DNA from: Dyadobacter sp. CY345
Lineage (GTDB): Bacteria > Bacteroidota > Bacteroidia > Cytophagales > Spirosomataceae
Direction: 5' to 3'
Length of the DNA stretch: 64,000 nt
Assembly: GCF_021502725.1 (NCBI RefSeq)
Contig: NZ_JAKFFS010000004.1
Span: forward strand, 620,001-684,000
Shown: in pieces, positions 52,472-60,508 of the stretch
Numbering within the stretch: the first letter of the stretch is position 1
Layout: every line of letters begins with the position of its first letter
Program-made: the position numbers and the translations under genes
The notes under the pieces: model-generated
The model's input: the letters and a program-made list of their open reading frames with translations, nothing else
Told to the model about the DNA's origin: nothing
Databases searched by the model: none

Positions 52472-53314
52472 CTAAGCAACATCCAACCTCCTGAACTCCG
52501 TTGGCGTACTTCCGGTATATTTTCTAAACTGTTTGCAAAAATGACTCTCATCCGTATAGCCAAATTCATCTGCTATTTCTGAAAGTGAAAGCTGACTGTA
52601 AAGCAGCCGCGCTTCGATGAGTTTGATCTTATGTTTGACTATGTATTGTTTTAAAGATTCGCCGGTTTGTTTCTTGAAAAAGATGCTGATATAGGCAGGC
52701 GCATAGTTAAAAACCTCAGCCAGATGTTCCATCGTCAGTTCCGCCGGATTGTAAATATGTTGTCTGACGTATAATAGGATAGGTTCCACCGAATCTTTTA
52801 AAACAACTTTCGTCCGCGTTTGCCCCAACAAATTCCGGGCGAGGATCACCATCATACTTTGCATCAGACTATCGCGAACAATCTCGAAATATGGCGATTG
52901 ATGGTTTTCATATTCTCCTTCGAGAATCGTCAGCAGGCTGTGAAGTTTCTGTTTTTCCAGTTTTTCTTCCACAATGGAACCGCGACTTTGGGAAGAAGTA
53001 TACAGCAAAGCCTGCCTGATCTGCTGCCAGGGACTATCCTTTTCTGCCCTGTGATTTTTGTTGAATAACTCATTAAAACGTATAAAACAGAATTCTGTCA
53101 GGACTTCGATTTCAAAATCATGGAAATCTTCCGGGCCCAGAAGAAAAACATCACCTTCCTGATACCTGAAAGTATTCCCGTTAATGTTATGAACGCCCTT
53201 ACCTTTCAGTATAAAAATAATCTCAAAATACGTGTGTTTGTGCACCGAGTGCATCCACGTTTCTGCCTCAAAATGGTAGATGTTAAAAGGCGTATGAAGT
53301 ATGTATCGTTTCAT
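52472..53314 (-). CDS. AraC-family transcriptional regulator
   Basis: A 280-aa regulator. An N-terminal cupin-like sensing domain (about 10-85, HSVHKHTYFEIIFILKGKG in form VHKHTYFEIIFIL) is followed by a two-helix-turn-helix AraC domain at residues 180-275 (ELTMEHLAEVFNYAPAYISI, LSEIADEFGYTDESHFCKQF). The frame extends to a TTG at 53335, but the ATG at 53314 follows a consensus promoter. It is divergent from the DUF1080 hydrolase gene, whose substrate or product it may sense. Confidence 0.9.
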   Translation of the reverse strand: MKRYILHTPFNIYHFEAETWMHSVHKHTYFEIIFILKGKGVHNINGNTFRYQEGDVFLLGPEDFHDFEIEVLTEFCFIRFNELFNKNHRAEKDSPWQQIRQALLYTSSQSRGSIVEEKLEKQKLHSLLTILEGEYENHQSPYFEIVRDSLMQSMMVILARNLLGQTRTKVVLKDSVEPILLYVRQHIYNPAELTMEHLAEVFNYAPAYISIFFKKQTGESLKQYIVKHKIKLIEARLLYSQLSLSEIADEFGYTDESHFCKQFRKYTGSTPTEFRRLDVA

Positions 53315-53332
53315 AATAAAGTGGCAGAGCGA

Positions 53333-53364
53333 CAAACATACCGAGAAATATTAGATTTTTACAA
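53333..53364 (-). promoter_or_regulatory. Consensus promoter of the AraC-family gene
   Basis: On the minus strand TTG (53364-53362) is followed after 21 bases by TATGTTTG (53340-53333), an exact TTG-N21-TAnnTTTG promoter. The ATG at 53314 lies 18 bases beyond. Confidence 0.65.
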
Positions 53365-53386
53365 TGAACCGAAATTTCCGCCAAGT

Positions 53387-53419
53387 TAGTTTTGTATCGG
53401 CATAGCCAGTTATGCCGAT
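53387..53419 (+). promoter_or_regulatory. Promoter -7 box with palindromic operator for the DUF1080 gene
   Basis: TAGTTTTG (53387-53394) is an exact -7 element. The palindrome ATCGGCATA-N6-TATGCCGAT (53396-53419, perfect 9-mers) starts 2 bases later and would cover the transcription start. The ATG is at 53435. Confidence 0.6.
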
Positions 53420-53434
53420 CATATTTACTACTCT

Positions 53435-54307
53435 ATGAAATATATTTTCCTTTCAATTCTTATTTTAATAAGCCTTTTAACACTTTCATCCATGAAGAAG
53501 GCCGATGAATGGACTGTACTTCTGGACAAGGATTTATCTCAGTGGGAATCTTATTTAAGTTATCGGCATAAAAATGGCTATAATGGAAAAATACCGAAAG
53601 ATGCTTCGGGTGCAGATATTGCACCGATTGGTTATAACAAGGACGACACGCATGTTTTTTCAATTTTAAGTGAACCCGGCGGACCGGTGCTGCGGGTAAG
53701 CGGTGAAATATATGGATGCCTGATTTCACGCGCTGTATACAAAAACTACCATCTGAAACTTCTGGTGAAATGGGGAAAGGATAAGTATGAGCCGCGGAAA
53801 GAGAAGCTGCGCGATTCGGGTATTCTGTATCATTCCATCGGACCTGCCGGTGCGGAATATTTTCGTTCATGGATGCTTTCGCAGGAATTTCAGATCATGG
53901 AAGGGCATATGGGCGATTTCTGGTGCCAGGCCAATTCGGCCATTGACATCCGTTCGTATCCTTCGGAAGGTGTCATGAACAGGGTTGCCGACGAAAAACA
54001 GCCCTTTGGCGTTTTCAAAAGTGGCAGCGATTATTTCTGTCTTCGCTCTGTGGATTATGAAAAACCTGCCGGAGAATGGAATACGCTGGAACTGATCTGT
54101 GTCGACGGGAAAAGTCTGCATATCGTGAACGGGCGTGTGGTGATGGTTTTGCAAAACTCGCGGTATATTGAATCTGATGGAAAAGAAGTGCCGATGACCA
54201 GCGGCAAAATCCAGCTGCAAAGCGAAGCCGCCGAGGTTTTTTACAAAGAAATCCGCATCAAACCACTTTCAGCCATGCCGAAAGAATATGAGAAACTGTT
54301 TCTCTGA
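53435..54307 (+). CDS. DUF1080 / 3-keto-disaccharide hydrolase-family protein, exported
   Basis: A 290-aa protein with a signal peptide (MKYIFLSILILISLLTLSS) and a concanavalin-like beta-sandwich of the 3-keto-disaccharide hydrolase (DUF1080) family. Markers are WTVLLDKDLSQWESY, DSGILYHSIGP, QEFQIMEGHMGDFW and ICVDGKSLHIVNGRVV. Characterised relatives cleave 3-keto-glycosides in a Bacteroidota oxidative sugar pathway. An AraC-type regulator is divergent from it. No 3-dehydrogenase gene is adjacent, so the pathway is not complete here. Confidence 0.85.
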   Translation: MKYIFLSILILISLLTLSSMKKADEWTVLLDKDLSQWESYLSYRHKNGYNGKIPKDASGADIAPIGYNKDDTHVFSILSEPGGPVLRVSGEIYGCLISRAVYKNYHLKLLVKWGKDKYEPRKEKLRDSGILYHSIGPAGAEYFRSWMLSQEFQIMEGHMGDFWCQANSAIDIRSYPSEGVMNRVADEKQPFGVFKSGSDYFCLRSVDYEKPAGEWNTLELICVDGKSLHIVNGRVVMVLQNSRYIESDGKEVPMTSGKIQLQSEAAEVFYKEIRIKPLSAMPKEYEKLFL

Positions 54308-54314
54308 AATTTTT

Positions 54315-54370
54315 GTGATAAGAAATCATTACGAAAGCACTTCCGGCTTTGTTATATGATTTCTTATCAC
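54315..54370. terminator. Large hairpin after the DUF1080 gene
   Basis: Perfect 15-bp arms GTGATAAGAAATCAT (54315-54329) and ATGATTTCTTATCAC (54356-54370) enclose a 26-base loop that holds a smaller hairpin (AAAGC/GCTTT). There is no T run. Its position 8 bases after the stop suits a terminator or a message-stabilising structure. Confidence 0.5.
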
Positions 54371-54466
54371 GAATTTTAAAGCAAGAACACCAGGGAAGTT
54401 AAATCATCCGAAATTTTGTTCCTTACATAAATCTGACAGCCGACCGCCGAAAGCCGACCGCCCAAA

Positions 54467-55036
54467 ATGACCGACCTCGAACAATACCTTCATTCCTATT
54501 TCACCTTTGATCAGGAGGACCTTGTGAAAGTGTCTGCACTGTTCAAAAAGAAAACTTTGAATAAAGGCGATTATTTTCTGAAAGCGGATAAAAAGTGTAA
54601 TCAGCTCTGTTTCATCCAATCCGGACTTTTGCGAATTTATGCGGATGTTGACGGCAAGGAAGTGACGCAATGGATATCGACCAAAGGTTATTTTGTAGCC
54701 GATCTGTCGAGTTTGCTTTTTCAAACGCCGTCGCGCTGGAATATGCAGGCGCTGACGAACCTGGACATATTTGTCATTGAACGGGCGGAATACAACCGGC
54801 TTGGGGAGATTATCCCGAAATGGCCGGAGACGGAAAAGTTATTTCTTGCCCATTGTTTCAAGATGATGGAAGACCGGATTTTTTCATTTATCTCCATGAC
54901 CGCCGAGGAACGATACCATTTTTTCTTTGAGAAAAACCGTGAGATTTTTAACCAGGTGCCGTTGCAATACCTTGCTTCCATGCTGGGGATGACACCTGAA
55001 ACCATCAGCCGTATCCGGAGAAAACAGTTGATATGA
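54467..55036 (+). CDS. Crp/Fnr-family transcriptional regulator
   Basis: A 189-aa regulator: a cNMP-binding-like beta-roll (about 15-115, LNKGDYFLKADKKCNQLCFI) and a C-terminal helix-turn-helix (LQYLASMLGMTPETISRIRR). The recognition helix has P-E-T-I-S-R, the FNR-type pattern rather than the CRP R-E-T. FNR iron-sulfur cysteines are not present. An FNR-like box lies downstream in front of the membrane protein gene, a likely target. A 14-base tandem repeat (54439-54466) abuts the ATG. Confidence 0.9.
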   Translation: MTDLEQYLHSYFTFDQEDLVKVSALFKKKTLNKGDYFLKADKKCNQLCFIQSGLLRIYADVDGKEVTQWISTKGYFVADLSSLLFQTPSRWNMQALTNLDIFVIERAEYNRLGEIIPKWPETEKLFLAHCFKMMEDRIFSFISMTAEERYHFFFEKNREIFNQVPLQYLASMLGMTPETISRIRRKQLI

Positions 55037-55091
55037 TCCCGCAAAAACCGAAACACACAAAAAATGCTTTATTTTCCTGCAAAACCATTTT

Positions 55092-55136
55092 CTTGATTTT
55101 TGTCAAGTAACCTGGCGTTGCCGACCGGTACCTTTG
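55092..55136 (+). promoter_or_regulatory. FNR-like box and -7 element before the membrane protein gene
   Basis: CTTGATTTTTGTCAAG (55092-55107) is a palindrome close to the FNR consensus TTGAT-N4-ATCAA. TACCTTTG (55129-55136) is an exact -7 element. The box centre would be about 43 bases before the transcription start, the place used by class II activators, and no -33 TTG exists at normal spacing. Confidence 0.6.
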
Positions 55137-55162
55137 TAACATACTAAACCAAGTCAGAAATC

Positions 55163-55828
55163 ATGTTTTTAGGACATTACGGTCTCGCCCTTGCCGCGAA
55201 GAAAATCGCTCCAAAAGTTTCGCTTACCATGCTTTTTGTAGCCGTGGAATTTGTAGATATCCTGTGGCCGTTTTTATTGCTCTTCAACATTGAAACCGTG
55301 AAAGTACATCCCGGTTTTACCGAAGTGACACCTTTTGAGTTCGTCCATTATCCCTATACGCACAGTCTTTTCATGGGGATTGTCTGGGGACTTATCGTTG
55401 GCGGTGGCTTCTGGCTTTTCAAAAAAGATACCAAAAGCGCGGTTATTGTCGGTCTTGCAGTGTTGAGCCACTGGTTTCTGGACGTTATTGTCCACATCCC
55501 GGATCTGCCTCTGACGCCTTTTGGTGATTTCAAAGTCGGGATGGGCTTATGGAATTATAAGATGATCACCATATTGCTGGAAAGTATTATCTTTTTTGGC
55601 GGCGTTTATATTTATGCGAAAAGCACAAAAGCCATCAACGCCCAAGGTACCTGGGGACTGTGGATCATGACCGGCTTTTTCCTTCTGGCCAACGCCTACA
55701 ACCTGTTCGGCCCGCCACCGGAAGATAATGTCATGGTTTTGTTTGTTTCGTTTGTGGTTTTGCAAGTGATTGTGCTGGGGTTGGCCTGGTGGGTTGATAA
55801 GAATAGGAGGATGGTTGAGGCCATTTAA
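55163..55828 (+). CDS. Polytopic membrane protein, DUF457/YdjM-like
   Basis: A 221-aa protein with about six hydrophobic helices. The conserved histidines and aspartates in MFLGHYGLALAAKK, FVHYPYTHSLFMGI and LSHWFLDVIVHIPD fit the membrane-bound metal-dependent hydrolase (DUF457/YdjM) group. The substrate is unknown. It is likely under control of the second Crp/Fnr regulator. A copy of its 3' end, with 50 identical bases, lies at 57540-57675. Confidence 0.75.
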   Translation: MFLGHYGLALAAKKIAPKVSLTMLFVAVEFVDILWPFLLLFNIETVKVHPGFTEVTPFEFVHYPYTHSLFMGIVWGLIVGGGFWLFKKDTKSAVIVGLAVLSHWFLDVIVHIPDLPLTPFGDFKVGMGLWNYKMITILLESIIFFGGVYIYAKSTKAINAQGTWGLWIMTGFFLLANAYNLFGPPPEDNVMVLFVSFVVLQVIVLGLAWWVDKNRRMVEAI

Positions 55829-55830
55829 TA

Positions 55831-55869
55831 CAAAGTGCGCAGCGTGCTTTTAATACACTCCGCACTTTG
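55831..55869. terminator. Inverted repeat after the membrane protein gene
   Basis: CAAAGTGCG (55831-55839) and CGCACTTTG (55861-55869) are perfect inverted 9-mers 21 bases apart, 3 bases after the stop. No T run follows, so termination is plausible only. Confidence 0.45.
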
Positions 55870-55905
55870 ATCGGCAAATATTGTCTGCAAAAAATGCCTT
55901 CAAAA

Positions 55906-56757
55906 TTACCTGATAATAACAAACGAGCTGCTGGCCTCCTGCTGTTTTGTGCGGATTTTAATATGATAAGAACCTGGCTGCGTAGCAATTCCGGGCAACG
56001 ATATCTGCTGATTTTCAGGAAGAATATACTTTGTGTTTTGATACACCAACCTTCCCTTTTGATCATAAATACGAACCGAAATACTTTCTTTATCAGTTTC
56101 TCCTGCCACAATAAAAGCAAGCTCTTTGCCCGAACCCGGGTTGGGAAATGCATGAACCGTCAGCTCCTGATGATATCCCTTAATTGCAATAATCCGGCTG
56201 TAAACAAAACTTCCGTCCAGGTCAACCTGCTTTAAACGGTAATAAGTGTAAATTGTTTCTGCATTGGGATCGGTGAACTGGTAGGATACGTCAGCGGCCG
56301 AATTTCCCTGACCTTTTACAGATCCGACAGCCTGAAATCCTGTGGCCGGATTAAGCGTTCGTTCAATCTCAAAATAATCATTATTTACTTCACTGGTTGT
56401 TGTCCAGTCCAGTTGGATTTGTCTGGCATCAAGACGTTTACCACTGAAGCTTATCAGTGTTACCGGAAGCGGTGACGAAGAGCACGTTGTACCACATGCC
56501 TCAACGGCACGGGTACGGGCATTAGACATTTTACTGCCTTTTCGGTTTGTAACAAAAAGCGCGGTATAATAACCGGGCTTTGTCCTGGCAAGCATCTCAT
56601 TGGCCTTCTGCTTCGTTTTTGAGACAGGAGGATCAGGAAGCTCCGCCGATTCTTTACCAGAGGCTGAGAGAGAAGCTGGCATCAAAGCCATCCAGCTTGC
56701 AAAAACGATCAGCACAATCCGGACAAACCGGTTGCCATTCATATTCAGGATAGGCAT
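55906..56757 (-). CDS. T9SS C-terminal sorting-domain protein
   Basis: A 283-aa protein with a signal peptide (FVRIVLIVFASWMALMPASLS). A short variable region (about 30-90) contains the CGTTCSSS cysteines. A beta linker (PLPVTLISFSGKRL ... YYRLKQVDLD) and a type A sorting domain (HAFPNPGSGKELAFIV, PGSYHIKI, SSSFVIIR) follow. No catalytic domain is present. It lies 9 bases after the Hcp-like gene, so the two exported proteins are probably co-made. It may be a surface or accessory subunit for the Hcp-like protein. Confidence 0.85.
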   Translation of the reverse strand: MPILNMNGNRFVRIVLIVFASWMALMPASLSASGKESAELPDPPVSKTKQKANEMLARTKPGYYTALFVTNRKGSKMSNARTRAVEACGTTCSSSPLPVTLISFSGKRLDARQIQLDWTTTSEVNNDYFEIERTLNPATGFQAVGSVKGQGNSAADVSYQFTDPNAETIYTYYRLKQVDLDGSFVYSRIIAIKGYHQELTVHAFPNPGSGKELAFIVAGETDKESISVRIYDQKGRLVYQNTKYILPENQQISLPGIATQPGSYHIKIRTKQQEASSSFVIIR

Positions 56758-56766
56758 AATGCTCGG

Positions 56767-57384
56767 CTAAAGGGCTACGTTTCTTATACGATCCCAGCCA
56801 AAAGGCGAAGGATTCTGAACTACTCTGCCGTCAGGCCGTTGCGAATACGTAAAAATTTGTAAGGTCACATATTGTAGACTATAACTTTCAGCAGTGCCTG
56901 CACATCCGTTTCCACAATCTCCCGCGGCGCTGGCAGAGAAATTTTTAATTCCGGCGTTACCCAGCAAAATTTTGTGCGTAACGATAGACTTACCCTGCTG
57001 ATCCGACGCCAGAATAACCACTTCAACCGTCTTCAATAGGAATCCTCTTGCCTGAGACATCAGCAGTTTTGTGGAAGCAATATTAGTAAATGTAGTGAAT
57101 GAAAAATCCCCGAATGCCACTCTACCAGGATTCATTCCGCCAGGTGTAGAACCCGTCTCATAAGCCTGGTCAGTACTGAATTGTATACTGCTCACTTCCA
57201 TGTAATTTTTAAGTTCCACGGTTTTACCATTATCAGTGGCATTTTCTGCAAACGGGCTGGCATTCGTAGTTAATTCATTATTACTATCATCGATACATTT
57301 AATATACATCTTTTGGGCCATAACGGTCCCGGTAATCAAAAAGGTAAATAGTAATCCGGCAAGTGCAACGTAAATTTTTTTCAT
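56767..57384 (-). CDS. Exported Hcp-like (T6SS tube-protein fold) protein
   Basis: A 205-aa protein. It has a signal peptide (MKKIYVALAGLLFTFLITG, cleavage near VMAQK) and a body that resembles the Hcp family: MYIKCIDDSNNE opening, GRVAFGDFSFTTFTNIASTK, ESYSLQYVTLQIFTYSQRPDG and the closing FGWDRIRN. True type VI Hcp proteins lack signal peptides, and no other type VI gene is in the window. It is first in a two-gene unit with a T9SS protein. The ATG at 57384 gives the signal peptide; the frame extends to 57459. Confidence 0.8.
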   Translation of the reverse strand: MKKIYVALAGLLFTFLITGTVMAQKMYIKCIDDSNNELTTNASPFAENATDNGKTVELKNYMEVSSIQFSTDQAYETGSTPGGMNPGRVAFGDFSFTTFTNIASTKLLMSQARGFLLKTVEVVILASDQQGKSIVTHKILLGNAGIKNFSASAAGDCGNGCAGTAESYSLQYVTLQIFTYSQRPDGRVVQNPSPFGWDRIRNVAL

Positions 57385-57446
57385 AATGTAAAGCTGGGAG
57401 ATTTTTAAAAATGGTTGAAGTTTCCTGTTTAAATCATAACAGTTAC

Positions 57447-57454
57447 CAAAAGTA
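57447..57454 (-). promoter_or_regulatory. -7 promoter element of the Hcp-like/T9SS unit
   Basis: Minus-strand TACTTTTG is an exact TAnnTTTG. It lies 62 bases before the ATG at 57384, leaving a leader of about 55 bases. No TTG is seen at normal spacing. Confidence 0.4.
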
Positions 57455-57539
57455 AACATACCTCCTAATATTTACATTAATTGTGAATTAAATTACTGAT
57501 TATTAGCTGTGTTTTACGCGTGTGATGTGGAAGTGGGGA

Positions 57540-57675
57540 TCATGGCTGGGTTTTTCATCCTAGCTAATGACTACAACATATTCGGCCCGCCACCGGAAGA
57601 TAATGTCATGGTTTTGTTTGTTTCGTTTGTTGTTTTGCAGGTGATGCTGCTGGGAATGGCTTGATAGGAATAGGG
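57540..57675 (+). pseudogene. Duplicated 3' fragment of the DUF457-like gene
   Basis: Bases 57540-57675 repeat the end of the gene at 55163-55828. Fifty bases (57581-57630) are identical to 55706-55755, and the flanks are similar but diverged. Translated in the same frame it reads AGFFILANDYNIFGPPPEDN and on to two stops (TGA, TAG) after GMA. There is no start codon, promoter or upstream two-thirds, so it is a dead remnant. Confidence 0.85.
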
Positions 57676-57732
57676 AAGATTTAACTATTTATTAACTTCT
57701 TGTTTTATTAAACTATTAGATCGCACTTTCAA

Positions 57733-58407
57733 TTAATCTCCATGTATAACTGTAAATCTGGCGTTTAACTCTATCACCTCAATTATTAATTCCATATTCA
57801 AGTAATTTGTTTCAATTTCATTAACTATATTCCTATAAACATCCTCTATTAACACGACGAGGTCGAATATATAAACGATAGTGGATGTTTTTTCGTGTTT
57901 GTCAGAAAAATCTCCATCCCAATCAATGATAGGTAATTTTATAACTTCGGCGTTCGTCTCAAGACTTAGAATGAATTTTCTACATGGTTTGTCTTTTGGG
58001 TTAGATTGTGTCGCAAGCCCAAATTTGTGCGCCAAGGAATGTCTTAAAGCTGCTATTGATTGTATTTTTCTGTCATCATTTAAACTTGAAAAATATTTTA
58101 GAGCACAAAATATTCCAGGAGATTTTTTACATTCAGATTTGTTAATGGGCTTTATAAGACTTCCTAATTGTTCTAATAAGATTAGATAATTGATAAGTGC
58201 AGTAAACTGAAAGGAAAGATACATTTCAGAAAAGTTTTCAATGTTCAATTCATTCATGGTATACTCTCCCGTATACAGGTCCGAGCCAAAAAGTTTCCGT
58301 GCACTTCGTAATAATAAAGTAACTGTTGAGAAACGAGAAGGAGTTTCGGACATCGGCTGGTTTATATCCAATAAGCTTAAAATGAGCTGTTTTTCTTGTT
58401 CTGTCAT
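57733..58407 (-). CDS. Unknown protein with an HEPN-like RxxxxH motif
   Basis: A 224-aa mostly helical soluble protein. ALRHSLAHKFGL contains R-x4-H, the motif of HEPN-superfamily ribonucleases, set in a helix as expected. The rest (NIENFSEMYLSFQFTALINY, IYFDLVVLIEDVYRNIV in form VVLIEDVYRNIV) is compatible with a helical bundle. Similar ALR-N/H-SLAH motifs occur in many uncharacterised proteins, so RNase activity is unproven. It is AT-rich, like its two neighbours, and 20 bases downstream of the next gene. Confidence 0.6.
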   Translation of the reverse strand: MTEQEKQLILSLLDINQPMSETPSRFSTVTLLLRSARKLFGSDLYTGEYTMNELNIENFSEMYLSFQFTALINYLILLEQLGSLIKPINKSECKKSPGIFCALKYFSSLNDDRKIQSIAALRHSLAHKFGLATQSNPKDKPCRKFILSLETNAEVIKLPIIDWDGDFSDKHEKTSTIVYIFDLVVLIEDVYRNIVNEIETNYLNMELIIEVIELNARFTVIHGD

Positions 58408-58427
58408 TTCGGTAGGAATATTTTTTG

Positions 58428-59270
58428 CTAAGAAATTAACCCATCAAGAACATTTATTCTACTTAACATTCCCGACTTATATTGTCCATTAGGAGCTGGC
58501 TTGTCATTAAGCCAAACTCTACATCCTTTGCGAATACCGTACATTCTATGTACATCAATCTCGATCTTATCACCGTTTCTTTGATCATGTTCTTCAATGT
58601 AAAATATGTTTACTAATAAACCATTTGCAATTTCGAATCGGCTATTTGATATGGATTTGTATATGTCATCATCAGGCCTTATACCATTAAGTAATACTGA
58701 GCAGCCTTCAATAATCGATGTTTGATTTGCTTCTGTCAGGTAAAAAACAAGTTCGTCTCCGGTAACTAATTTAGCAACACCTAGTTTTTTATTCTCTAAT
58801 TCAATGTCATGATATTTTGGACCGGAAGTGTAAACTGGCTGATTACGTAGATATCGTAATTCTAAAAATTTTTCAATATCATGAATATTATTTATTTCTT
58901 TACCATATTTTGTTTCGTTGATAAATAGAGCGTAACTCTCTGTTCCATCAACCTTTAAGGCTAAAATAGTGTCATCCAAAAATCCATGCTTAAATAAGAA
59001 GCTTCCTGATTGTTGATCAACTATTAAGCTATTTGAACCGATATATTCCCATTTAGCCCGTTCGATCATACCATTTTCAGAGATAAGTAATTGTTCATTC
59101 GATCGAAAAATAAATACTGTTTTATTATTAGTTTCATTAATTGATACCCAATGTTGATTAATTAAAAGGGAAATGTCATCTAGTTTTTTACTAAAAATCT
59201 GTATTTTAGGAATTATGTCAAATAGATAATACAGCATAAGTATAAATAAATTTATATTTAATATTTTCAA
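58428..59270 (-). CDS. Unknown protein, beta-rich, with N-terminal hydrophobic segment
   Basis: A protein of up to 280 aa. The N-terminus is hydrophobic (LNINLFILMLYYLFDIIP), then a beta-rich region with WVSINETNNKTVFIFR, AKWEYIGSNSLIVD and ILALKVDGTESYALFINETK. This pattern of W-E-Y and L-K-x-D-G is one I associate with uncharacterised Bacteroidota proteins. No catalytic motif is seen. The start is TTG at 59270 or ATG at 59237 (269 aa); neither is certain. Probably co-transcribed with the HEPN-like gene. Confidence 0.6.
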   Translation of the reverse strand: MKILNINLFILMLYYLFDIIPKIQIFSKKLDDISLLINQHWVSINETNNKTVFIFRSNEQLLISENGMIERAKWEYIGSNSLIVDQQSGSFLFKHGFLDDTILALKVDGTESYALFINETKYGKEINNIHDIEKFLELRYLRNQPVYTSGPKYHDIELENKKLGVAKLVTGDELVFYLTEANQTSIIEGCSVLLNGIRPDDDIYKSISNSRFEIANGLLVNIFYIEEHDQRNGDKIEIDVHRMYGIRKGCRVWLNDKPAPNGQYKSGMLSRINVLDGLIS

Positions 59271-59398
59271 TAATCATTGTTAGTTTTATCATAATTAACC
59301 ATTTATCTGAATTGTCATTTAATGATTGATATAAGTTCAAACATTTAAATGAATAATATTCTAACAACTAGATTAAAACAATTTCAAGTTATTGTTTT

Positions 59399-60508
59399 TC
59401 AAAAGGATTTTCCGTTTAATCCTTCTGCATAGCTTAATCTAAACCAGCCAGCCTCGCCAGATCCTCCGTGTAAACCCTCTGTAAAAGCAAACTTTATCCT
59501 TCTACCAGGTACCAGTAAAAATGGAAGATCTCTTCCACATGCCATACAAATTTCAGGAGCTTTCCAATAATCATCTAAGGATATCTTTATAATCTCGTTG
59601 TCCATTGATCCAACACTTTTATGCCATTCGGATCCTGTCTGATGAACAAATACCCTAATGTTTTTGACTTGCTCATTATCCAATTCAACGTCAGTGATTA
59701 TGCCATAAAAAAAGTCGTAATCTGCAATATCTTCTTCCGAAATAATACTTCCAGCAATATTCTCTTTTTCAAAAAGCATCTTATAAGTGTATGTGTAAAA
59801 ATTTGAGTTATTATTCTGTGGTGGTGGTGGAATTGCACTGTTATACCTTTGTTGATTTGCTTCGTTCCAACCTATTGTTATTGCATCAATTCTTTGATAT
59901 TTTGCAGGGTGAGTATTTGAAGCAGTTTCACTTCCTAGTGTCTTTATAGCTGCCGTTGCCTGAAACAAAGATGCTCCGAGTTTGTATAGAATAAACCCAG
60001 AAAATTTATCAGCTTCGAGTTCTTCATTAAATCCTGAACTATTATTTGAAATAGTATGGCCAGATAAGTGATGTCCAATTTCGTGAGCCAGAATTGACAT
60101 TGAAGACCAATAGCTGCCCGACTTGTGATCAGAATAAGATAGCAATTTTGGGTCGTATAAAATGAATCTTTTATTATCAATTATAGTAGCAACGGCATTT
60201 TCAATTGGTGCACTGTAAATTGTAAAATTGGATGTTAAACCACTATATTTCAAGATGGAATTAATTTGATTAATTTCTCTTTCTCTGGGTAAATACAAGG
60301 TGAGAACTTTTTGATTGGGTTTATAATTATACCCACATCCTTCAAAAGTTCCAGTAATGGTTCCACTAACTAATTTTTTAGGTATTTTTATAGTGACATT
60401 TTCTTGTGATTGAGAAGTTTCACTTTGTTTTGTACTTTGATTATTGCAGGAAATTAGTTTTAGCGCTATGCTAAATAGTACTATAAGGTAAATCTTGTCT
60501 TTAATCAT
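59399..60508 (-). CDS. M48-family metallopeptidase lipoprotein
   Basis: A 369-aa protein with a lipoprotein signal ending LISC (cysteine 21). The zinc site is H142-E143-xx-H146 in SILAHEIGHHLSGH, and E165 in LEADKFSGFIL is the likely third ligand, the M48 pattern. The C-terminal 130 residues (VKNIRVFVHQTGSEWHKS, PEICMACGRDLPFLL) form a separate unknown domain. It probably degrades or matures envelope proteins. The gene is AT-rich compared with the conserved genes around it. Confidence 0.85.
   Translation of the reverse strand: MIKDKIYLIVLFSIALKLISCNNQSTKQSETSQSQENVTIKIPKKLVSGTITGTFEGCGYNYKPNQKVLTLYLPREREINQINSILKYSGLTSNFTIYSAPIENAVATIIDNKRFILYDPKLLSYSDHKSGSYWSSMSILAHEIGHHLSGHTISNNSSGFNEELEADKFSGFILYKLGASLFQATAAIKTLGSETASNTHPAKYQRIDAITIGWNEANQQRYNSAIPPPPQNNNSNFYTYTYKMLFEKENIAGSIISEEDIADYDFFYGIITDVELDNEQVKNIRVFVHQTGSEWHKSVGSMDNEIIKISLDDYWKAPEICMACGRDLPFLLVPGRRIKFAFTEGLHGGSGEAGWFRLSYAEGLNGKSF

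Noticed and set aside
56767..57384. Evidence for a type VI secretion locus
   Set aside because: Only the Hcp-like protein is present; no VgrG, sheath, baseplate or ClpV genes, and the protein has a signal peptide.
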